Of a DNA stretch of 64,000 nt, positions 58,385 through 64,000 are shown piece by piece; within the stretch, counting starts at the first letter, position 1; each line of letters opens with the position of its first letter. Origin of the DNA: Haloarcula limicola. Its GTDB lineage: Archaea; Halobacteriota; Halobacteria; Halobacteriales; Haloarculaceae. The position numbers and the translations under genes were made by a program. The stretch is taken from assembly GCF_010119205.1 (NCBI RefSeq), contig NZ_WRXM01000001.1, forward strand, positions 620,001-684,000, written 5' to 3'. The notes under the pieces were generated by a model, which worked only from the letters and a program-made list of their open reading frames with translations, was not told where the DNA came from and did no database searches.

Positions 58385-58450
58385 CGCGGTCTGCCCGAGA
58401 GCGACGGCGGTGCGGCAAGTTTTTCTCCGGCCGGCCGGGACCCTCACACG

Positions 58451-59167
58451 ATGAGCGACAGCGTGGGCGTCCTCGGAGACGAGCCGGTCGCCGAGCGACT
58501 TCGAGAACGCGGCGTCTCCGTCGTGACGGGCGCTCCCGACGACGTTCCGGGGACCGACCGAATCGTCGCCGTCGGTCGGGCGGCGACGAGCGCCGCGGCC
58601 GCGGCCGACGCCGATCCGCTCGTGTTGCCGGTCGAAGCCGGCCGGGGCGTTCGGTCCGTCGCCCGCGACGAGGTCACGGACGCCGTCGCCGCTCTGAGCG
58701 ACGCCAGCGTCGAGCGCCACCCCGTCCTGTCGGTCTCCGCGGCGGGGTCGCCGGCGGGGACGGCCCTCTTCGACGTGACGCTCGTCGCCGCCGAGGCCGC
58801 CCGCATCTCGGAGTACACCGTCACGACGCCGACGGATGCCGTCGGGCAGTTCCGCGCCGACGGAGTCACGGTGGCGACGGCAGCCGGGTCGCCGGGATAC
58901 GCCCGCCGGATCGGCGGCCCGATCCTCGCCCCGACGGACACGGTCGGCGTCGCGGCACCCATCGCGCCGTTCGCGACCAACCCCGACCACTGGGTGCTCC
59001 CGCTCGCCGGCCTCTCGCTGTCGGTCGAACGGGACGAGGCGACCGTCGCGCTGTTCGTCGACGGCGACTCCGAGGGGACCGTCGCCTGCGAAGAATCGGT
59101 GAGCCTCTCCCGGGCCGGTACGCTTCGGGTCGCCGTCGTCCCGGAGAGTCGGTCACGGTTCGGCTGA
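58451..59167 (+). CDS. NAD-kinase-like protein lacking the catalytic GGDGT motif
   Basis: 238 aa. TPTDAVGQFRADGVTVATAA and GSPGYARRIGGPILAPTDTV align in layout with the C-terminal beta domain of NAD kinases (dGlivsTptGStAYslSaGGPil), but the N-terminal half has IVAVGRAATSAAAAADADPL where a GGDGT nucleotide loop would be expected. It is probably a non-canonical or inactive homologue. It follows the lipid reductase by 66 bases on the same strand. Confidence 0.7.
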   Translation: MSDSVGVLGDEPVAERLRERGVSVVTGAPDDVPGTDRIVAVGRAATSAAAAADADPLVLPVEAGRGVRSVARDEVTDAVAALSDASVERHPVLSVSAAGSPAGTALFDVTLVAAEAARISEYTVTTPTDAVGQFRADGVTVATAAGSPGYARRIGGPILAPTDTVGVAAPIAPFATNPDHWVLPLAGLSLSVERDEATVALFVDGDSEGTVACEESVSLSRAGTLRVAVVPESRSRFG

Positions 59168-59237
59168 GGTGGTGCAACTCCGCTACGGGTCGCGAAAATT
59201 GGAAAGACACTAATGGGTGTCGGACACAGTTCCGCGT

Positions 59238-59699
59238 ATGCAGCCATCCGCACCCCTCTTCGGGCCACTGGACGCCGTCATGGGAAGTACCGGCCCCGGC
59301 GGGGCGCTCGTCATCGAGTACGTCCTGCTCGTGCTGGTGCTGGCCAACTTCGCGACGCGTCTGTTGGCTCACCGGCGCTACACCTCCGAGTACGACGACG
59401 AGGGCGCCGAAGGCATCGACCGCTACCCGATACACGAAGCCAGTAACGTCCTGCTGGTGCTGACGTCGTTCTACTACACGACGATTTCCCAGCACGGCGG
59501 GATCGTCATGTCGATGCTCGTCCTCGGGCTCGTCATCACCGACTTCTTCGAGTTCGAGTCCCGACTCGTCGAAGCGCGTAGAGATCTCCGCCTCGAGCGA
59601 CCGAAAGGCGCGATAGTCGCCGCGCTCGTCCTCTTCATGTACGCCGCCTACCAGAGCGTGTTCTGGGTCATCAAGGGCCCCTGGTCGGCGATTATCTGA
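59238..59699 (+). CDS. Haloarchaeal membrane protein, 153 aa
   Basis: About four hydrophobic segments (GGALVIEYVLLVLVLANFAT, NVLLVLTSFYYTTIS, GIVMSMLVLGLVITDFFEF, GAIVAALVLFMYAAYQSVFW). A conserved-looking loop RRYTSEYDDEGAEGIDRYPI and H/E positions lie between helices. Faces the two small membrane genes at 59.8-60.4 kb. Function unknown. ATG 59238. Confidence 0.78.
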   Translation: MQPSAPLFGPLDAVMGSTGPGGALVIEYVLLVLVLANFATRLLAHRRYTSEYDDEGAEGIDRYPIHEASNVLLVLTSFYYTTISQHGGIVMSMLVLGLVITDFFEFESRLVEARRDLRLERPKGAIVAALVLFMYAAYQSVFWVIKGPWSAII

Positions 59700-59820
59700 A
59701 ACGCCTCGCTCGCCGTTTTCGCCGCTCCGTTCGTCCGAAGCGTCGTCGCTGCTATCGGCTGTAGTCGCCGAGCGATAGCTACCGCTCGCAGTCGCGAACG
59801 CAGAGGGGGAGAAAGACCGC

Positions 59821-60090
59821 TCAGGCCGACCGGTCGTTCATGTAGGAGCGCGCGTTGCTGACGAGCGGTAGCAGAACCCAGAAGGTCAGCGCGCCGATGA
59901 CGGCGAACCAGAAGAAGGCGTCCATCAGGCCGAGCGCGATGGTGTCGAACACCGTGGGCTCCTCGATGGTCACTTCACCGATCAGTTGCGCGCCTTCGAA
60001 GCTCGGCGTCCGGTACCAGCCAGCGATAGTCATCCAGCCGAGACCGCCGACCATGAGGCAACCGAACCCCTTGATGAACTCGTCAGCCAT
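59821..60090 (-). CDS. Small two-helix membrane protein, 89 aa
   Basis: MADEFIKGFGCLMVGGLGWM TIAGWYRTPSFEG (read as one) gives the first helix and IALGLMDAFFWFAVIGALTF WVLLPLVS the second, with an acidic loop between. Overlaps the gene at 60083 by eight bases, so translational coupling is likely. No function recognised. Confidence 0.78.
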   Translation of the reverse strand: MADEFIKGFGCLMVGGLGWMTIAGWYRTPSFEGAQLIGEVTIEEPTVFDTIALGLMDAFFWFAVIGALTFWVLLPLVSNARSYMNDRSA

Positions 60091-60403
60091 TATCGGATGG
60101 TTCGTCAGCGTCGTCTTTAGACTTTCCCATCTCCGCGGTGCGGAAGCGCGTCGAGAAGGCGTACACCACGGTGCCCGCGAGGATGAGTCCGATGCCGCCG
60201 ATGGCGACCGGCACGTCGATCTCCGAGGCCGGTGCCGAGGCCCGGTCGGTCGCCACGTCGACGAGGACGAACCCGCCGACGACGCAGGCGACGGCGATGA
60301 GCGTCGAGAACACCGTCACGGTCTTGTAGACGCGCAGCGGGACGACCACGTCGCGGCGGTCCTCGCCGCCGTCGGTGGTCGCGCCCGACTGGTCTTCGGT
60401 CAT
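60083..60403 (-). CDS. Small two-helix membrane protein, 106 aa
   Basis: Cytosolic acidic N-terminus (DQSGATTDGGEDRRDVVVPL), helix VYKTVTVFSTLIAVACVVGG FVLVDVA and helix IGGIGLILAGTVVYAFSTRF (segments given in order). C-terminus acidic with DDADEPSD. Upstream partner of the 59.8 kb gene. Confidence 0.78.
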   Translation of the reverse strand: MTEDQSGATTDGGEDRRDVVVPLRVYKTVTVFSTLIAVACVVGGFVLVDVATDRASAPASEIDVPVAIGGIGLILAGTVVYAFSTRFRTAEMGKSKDDADEPSDNG

Positions 60404-60521
60404 CGTCGCTCGGTAGGGGCGCGAGCTACTTTACTGCGGCGAGAGACGCGGACGGCGTCTCGCGCCGAGAGCTGTCTCTCCCGAGCGGAACCGGTCTCCG
60501 CCGAAGCGAGCCTCGATACCG

Positions 60522-60704
60522 CTACTCCTCGTCGGCCGCGCTCCGCAGCCGCTCGATCGCGGGCTCTAACCGGCGTACCACCGCGTCGGCGTCCGTGTAG
60601 CCCCGGTCGTACTCCTCGTAGGCCGTATCGGCTTCCGAGAGGAACGTCTCCACCGCGTCCGAGAGTGCCTCGGAATCAGCGTCGGCATCGTCGGTATCGG
60701 TCAT
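60522..60704 (-). CDS. Small helical protein, 60 aa
   Basis: MTDTDDADADSEALSDAVET begins a single long helix pair (FLSEADTAYEEYDRGYTDADAVVRRLEPAIER, in two parts under 20). Very acidic. It resembles exonuclease VII small-subunit-like or coiled-coil bundles in outline only. An extended start at 60743 would add thirteen residues, mostly basic. Confidence 0.6.
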   Translation of the reverse strand: MTDTDDADADSEALSDAVETFLSEADTAYEEYDRGYTDADAVVRRLEPAIERLRSAADEE

Positions 60705-60768
60705 ACGCAGTACTCGGCCGCCGGCCCGGAAAAGCTTCCTCATACGGCCGCTCGGCCGCCGCTGGGTC

Positions 60769-61539
60769 TCACTGAGTTACGTCGTAGTCCACGCTCGCGT
60801 CCCGCAGCGCGTCGGTGACGCGGCCGACGGTGTCCTGCGTGGCGACGACGACGGCGTCGAGTCCCCGCGCGGCGGCGTCGGCGGCCACCTCCCCCGCCGC
60901 GAAGTACGTCGTCGGTTCGACGCCGGCGTCCCGGAGCGCGACGACCGCCTCGACGCCCGCGGCGGTGACGATAGACGCCCCCTCGCAGGCGGCCGCGATG
61001 TCCGCCGTCTCCTCGACGGGTCCCGAGCGCACGGGCGGCACCTGAACGACGCTGACGTGACCGGGGTCGAGTGCGATGACGCCCTCGAATCCGGTGACGC
61101 CGACGACCGCCCCCGCCTCGGCGCTGGTTGTCGCCACGCCCGTCGCGCCGCCGCTGTCGCCGGGCGCGGCGCGGAGCAGTCCCTCGGCGACCGAGAGCGA
61201 GACGGTCTGGCCCTCCTCGACGTCGGCCTCGGCGATGGCGGCGTCCTCCTGGACGCTTCCCAGCACGTCGTCGGTGACGTGGTCGACGAACCGGCGCACG
61301 TCGGAGGCGGACTGGAACACCCAGTCGACGCCCTCCTTCGTGACGCGGTAGCGCGAGCGTCCCTCCTTCTCGACGAGCCCCTCCTCGACCAGTTCGCGGA
61401 TGTACTCGCTGACGGCCTGACTCGTCACGCCGACGGCCTCGGCGATCTCGCCCTGACTGACCGCCGGCTGGCGCTCCGCGATCTCGACGAGGATGCGAAA
61501 CCGCGTCGCAGCACGCTTGTTCTCGAGGACGTCGACCAT
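60769..61539 (-). CDS. MarR/Lrp-like winged-helix regulator with C-terminal ligand-like domain
   Basis: 256 aa. N-terminal winged helix (about 5-65): RFRILVEIAERQPAVSQGEI, AEAVGVTSQAVSEYIRELVE and EGLVEKEGRSRYRVTKEGVD. Residues 115-255 form a Rossmann-like or DUF domain (GVTGFEGVIALDPGHVSVVQ, ASIVTAAGVEAVVALRDAGV, ARGLDAVVVATQDTVGRVTD). This type of haloarchaeal regulator is conserved but undescribed. ATG at 61537-61539 (complement). Confidence 0.85.
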   Translation of the reverse strand: MVDVLENKRAATRFRILVEIAERQPAVSQGEIAEAVGVTSQAVSEYIRELVEEGLVEKEGRSRYRVTKEGVDWVFQSASDVRRFVDHVTDDVLGSVQEDAAIAEADVEEGQTVSLSVAEGLLRAAPGDSGGATGVATTSAEAGAVVGVTGFEGVIALDPGHVSVVQVPPVRSGPVEETADIAAACEGASIVTAAGVEAVVALRDAGVEPTTYFAAGEVAADAAARGLDAVVVATQDTVGRVTDALRDASVDYDVTQ

Positions 61540-61624
61540 ACGGGTCCCTCGGGAGCCCCCCGATAAAAATACCACCGTCCGAGGTGCGTCACGGCTTTGT
61601 GCCCGCGGGGCCGACCCGGAGGCG

Positions 61625-62305
61625 ATGACGCTCCCCTACGACGACCGCGCGCTGGTGCTCGACGACGTCCTCGTCGTCGCGGACCTCCACGTCGGCCGCG
61701 GCACCGGTGGGGACCTCGCGTTTCCGGTCGGGTCGAACGCCGACCTGGTCGAGCGGTTCCGGTCGCTGACCGAGCGTCACGACCCGCGCGAGGTCGTCGT
61801 CGCCGGTGACCTGCTCCACTCCTTCCAGACCGTTCCGCGAACCGTCGAGGACACCGTCTCGGGACTCCGCGCCGCCTGCCGCGAGACGGGTGCGCGCCTC
61901 ATCGTCACGCCGGGTAACCACGACACGATGCTCGATTCGGTGTGGGACGGTCCGACCGAACGCGAGTACCGTCTCGGCGACACCGTCGTCTGTCACGGCC
62001 ACGAGACGCCCGACAGCGAGGCCGAGCGGTACGTCGTCGGCCACGACCACCCGACCATCGAGATCGAGGGTCAGCGCCGGCCCTGCTATCTCGTCGGCCC
62101 CGGTCAGTACGGCGACAGCGAGGTGCTGATGCTCCCGTCGTTCAACAAACTCAACGCGGGCGTCGTCGTCAACCGGATGTCCGCGGCGGATTTCCAGTCG
62201 CCGCTCGTCACCGACGCCGACCGCCTCGAACCGGTCGTCTGGGACGAGAGCCGACGGGAGACGCTGTCGTTCCCGGCGCTCGGGGAGTTCCGGCGGATGC
62301 TGTAA
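61625..62305 (+). CDS. Metallophosphoesterase
   Basis: 226 aa calcineurin-like phosphoesterase (DNA-repair-like, Mre11/SbcD superfamily fold). Metal ligands: VVADLHVGRGTGG (DxH), VVAGDLLHSFQTV (GDxx), VTPGNHDTMLDSV (GNHD) and VVCHGHETPDSEAERYVVGH then DHPTI (H...GH). Substrate unknown; similar haloarchaeal proteins act on phosphodiesters. ATG 61625 is chosen. Start region faces the MarR-like gene divergently (85 bases). Confidence 0.9.
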   Translation: MTLPYDDRALVLDDVLVVADLHVGRGTGGDLAFPVGSNADLVERFRSLTERHDPREVVVAGDLLHSFQTVPRTVEDTVSGLRAACRETGARLIVTPGNHDTMLDSVWDGPTEREYRLGDTVVCHGHETPDSEAERYVVGHDHPTIEIEGQRRPCYLVGPGQYGDSEVLMLPSFNKLNAGVVVNRMSAADFQSPLVTDADRLEPVVWDESRRETLSFPALGEFRRML

Positions 62306-62411
62306 TCGACGGCGTAGACGGCCGGGAGACGCCCTTCGAAGCGAAGCGGTGACGGGCGCAACCGCGGCGGAGAGCGGTAGGTATTTGAGCTATCGCGGTG
62401 GAAACGCCGAT

Positions 62412-62570
62412 ATGGTTCAGACAGGTGCCGCGCTCGCGCTTATCGCGATCACGCTACTGGCGGGAACCGCGCTCTACTTCGCGACGATCAAGTACGTCTC
62501 CGAGGTCCTCCACGAGGACGTGGAGCACGACGACGAGGGAAACGCGAGTAGCGGCGGCCGGACCGCCTAG
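62412..62570 (+). CDS. Small one-helix membrane protein, 52 aa
   Basis: MVQTGAALALIAITLLAGTA (first 20 residues) is a membrane helix, followed by LYFATIKYVSEVLHEDVEHD and an acidic tail. Likely a haloarchaeal regulatory or assembly small protein. Short, so confidence is moderate. Confidence 0.65.
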   Translation: MVQTGAALALIAITLLAGTALYFATIKYVSEVLHEDVEHDDEGNASSGGRTA

Positions 62571-62585
62571 GCCGTCGCTCTCTTT

Positions 62586-63845
62586 CTATCCGAGCAACTC
62601 GGCGGCGATCTTCCCGCTCTCTAACGCCCCCTGTATCGAGGACCAGCGGGTGTAATCGCCGGCCAGCGCAACCGGTCCCGCCGGCGCGTCGGGGTCGGGG
62701 AGCCGCCGTCGGAACCCCGGCGGTTGCGCGAACTGCGAGAACGGCACGCGGTCGGTCCGCAGGAGTTCGAGGTCGTCGAATCCCGCCGCCGGGTACCACG
62801 ACCCGAGGGCCTCACCGACGGCGGCCGCGAGCGTCTCGTCGTCGTCCTCGGGTTCGCCGAGGAACGTCGCGCTGTACAGTTCCATCCCCTCGGGGGCGTA
62901 CTCGGAAGCGACGGCCGACATCGGCGCGACGGTGTTGGGCCGCTCGTTCGCGGCGTTGAGAACGATCCGTTTCCCCGTGCTTGGGGCCTTGCTCGTCGGC
63001 AGCGAGAAGTACTGCGTGACACAGCCGAGCCCGTCGGTGGGCACCGCGTCGACGCCGGTGAGTTCGACGGCAGTCTTCGGGTCCGTGGCGACGACCGCGC
63101 CGTCCGCCGCTATCGTCTCCGTTCCGGCCTCGACCGTCACTTCCTCGCCTCCCGACTCGCTCTGGATCTCGGTGACCGCCCGGCCCGTCTCGACGGTCGC
63201 GCCCGCCGCGACGGCCGCGTCGGCCAGCTGCTCGGGCATCGCCTGCATCCCGTCGGCAGGGACGAATATCTCGCCCTCGCTCAGCATCTTGTAGGTGTAC
63301 TCGAAGATCGCGCTGTCGGTGCCGAGCGCGCGGTCGAGCGTGATGCCGCCGTAGAAGGGCGCGGCGAAGCGCCTGATGAATCGCTGTGAGAACCCCTCCG
63401 ATTCGAGGAACGCCGAGATGGTCGAGCCGCCGCCGTCGAGAATCGACTCGGGGTCGCGCTTTGCGAGTTCTCGCTGGAGCGCGAACAGCCGGAGTTTGTC
63501 GCCCGTCCGCACGTCCCGGTTGAACAGCGTCTGCGGGGCCGCCGTCGGGTTCCGGAGCGGGTCCGACAGCACCGACCGGTGGTGCGGGCGGGCGATCGTC
63601 GCGCCGGGCGCGAACGGTCGCGGCGAGAGCGCCTCTACGTCCAGTTCGCGTTGCACCGCGGGATAGGCCGAGAAGAGGACCTGAAACCCGCGGTCGAACG
63701 TGTAGCCGTCCTCGCGCGCGGTGCGGACCCGACCGCCCACCTCGTCTCGCGCTTCGAAGACCGTCACGTCCTCCCCCGATTCGGCGAGGTGACGGGCCGC
63801 GACCAGTCCGGCGAGTCCCGCGCCGGCGACGACGACGTCTGTCAT
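62586..63845 (-). CDS. Phytoene-desaturase/protoporphyrinogen-oxidase-like amine oxidase
   Basis: 419 aa FAD flavoprotein. Rossmann motif VVVAGAGLAGLVAARHLAES then DVTVFEARDEVGGRVRTARE (the FAD GG motif typical of the amine-oxidase superfamily). Further blocks: SAFLESEGFSQRFIRRFAAP, FVPADGMQAMPEQLADAAVA and the C-terminal flavin contact PVALAGDYTRWSSIQGALES. Similar proteins desaturate carotenoids or act in heme synthesis; substrate undetermined. ATG at 63843-63845 (complement). Confidence 0.87.
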   Translation of the reverse strand: MTDVVVAGAGLAGLVAARHLAESGEDVTVFEARDEVGGRVRTAREDGYTFDRGFQVLFSAYPAVQRELDVEALSPRPFAPGATIARPHHRSVLSDPLRNPTAAPQTLFNRDVRTGDKLRLFALQRELAKRDPESILDGGGSTISAFLESEGFSQRFIRRFAAPFYGGITLDRALGTDSAIFEYTYKMLSEGEIFVPADGMQAMPEQLADAAVAAGATVETGRAVTEIQSESGGEEVTVEAGTETIAADGAVVATDPKTAVELTGVDAVPTDGLGCVTQYFSLPTSKAPSTGKRIVLNAANERPNTVAPMSAVASEYAPEGMELYSATFLGEPEDDDETLAAAVGEALGSWYPAAGFDDLELLRTDRVPFSQFAQPPGFRRRLPDPDAPAGPVALAGDYTRWSSIQGALESGKIAAELLG

Positions 63846-63928
63846 GGGCGTGGCTTCGGGCGCGTCCGCAAAGAGGGTGCTGGACCGCGACCGAGTGACA
63901 CTTGTCGATGCCGTCGAGAGTGGTTGGT
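63846..63928. promoter_or_regulatory. Divergent promoter region at window end
   Basis: 83 bases between the amine oxidase and the gene cut by the edge. No clear element beyond short AT-richer triplets. Confidence 0.3.
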
Positions 63929-64000
63929 ATGCAGACGCAATCGGCGTTTCGCGGCCTCGTGTGTACGGCGTGTGAGGAAGCGGCCGACCCGGACGAGGAA
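63929..64000 (+). CDS. N-terminal fragment, possible threonine-synthase-like zinc-ribbon start
   Basis: 24 codons to the window edge: MQTQSAFRGLVCTACEEAAD then PDEE. The CxxC resembles the start of haloarchaeal threonine synthase-like PLP enzymes, which carry an N-terminal zinc ribbon, but the remainder is outside the window. Identity is tentative. Confidence 0.4.
   Translation, partial: MQTQSAFRGLVCTACEEAADPDEE

Overview
The window is chromosomal DNA from a haloarchaeon (class Halobacteria). The evidence is very high GC, strongly acidic predicted proteins, near-complete absence of Shine-Dalgarno sites with TATA-like boxes about 25-30 bases before many start codons (leaderless transcripts), Tat signals on exported proteins, HalX and bacterio-opsin-activator (Bat-type) regulators, archaeal Nop5 with fibrillarin, DacZ, archaeal-type GshA and geranylgeranyl reductases. 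I count 67 protein genes (first and last cut by the window edge) and two tRNA genes. I see no intact insertion sequence, integrase, CRISPR array or rRNA.

Layout. 0-10 kb: a Nudix-like protein, tRNA-Gly(UCC) with a Trm9-like wobble methyltransferase just upstream on the same strand, a Tat-exported beta-helix protein, tyrS, asd, a D-2-hydroxyacid dehydrogenase, a HalX response regulator and a geranylgeranyl-reductase-like flavoprotein. 10-20 kb: an intergenic array of small hairpins, then metal and stress genes (P1B-4-type metal ATPase, UspA, a permease with an embedded YHS domain, a Cys-rich four-helix copper-protein candidate) and a second beta-helix Tat protein. 20-32 kb: LLM oxidoreductase, CPBP protease, a hybrid histidine kinase, acyl-CoA synthetase, Hsp20, Nop5-fibrillarin, glutamate-cysteine ligase, CoaD, a one-repeat TFB-like protein and tRNA-Leu(UAG). 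32-42 kb: an iron-siderophore binding lipoprotein behind two DtxR-type palindromes, cobalamin genes, a dacZ-mscS pair and a large Bat-type regulator. 42-52 kb: purD, thioredoxin-fold proteins, cysteine synthase, a FilR1-like regulator, ThiI. 52-64 kb: korAB, a helical DDxxD protein divergent from a digeranylgeranylglycerophospholipid reductase, an NAD-kinase-like protein, small membrane proteins, a MarR-like regulator, a metallophosphoesterase and a phytoene-desaturase-like amine oxidase.

How they connect. Translation and tRNA modification (tyrS, Trm9-like, Nop5/fibrillarin, ThiI), thiol chemistry (GshA, thioredoxins, CysK), metal homeostasis (P1B-4 ATPase, YHS permease, Csp-like, Fe-siderophore receptor), isoprenoid lipids (two GGR-type reductases, DDxxD protein) and osmotic or c-di-AMP signalling (dacZ-mscS) are the main themes.

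The most unusual material is non-coding. Both tRNA genes are followed by roughly 95-125-base palindromic units that repeat the tRNA T-arm or 3' end and begin with a hairpin whose stem changes in a compensatory way while its loop stays conserved. A separate run of seven hairpins, with one base-pair-preserving substitution between repeats, sits between convergent genes near 10.3-10.5 kb. No other system in the window looks wholly new.
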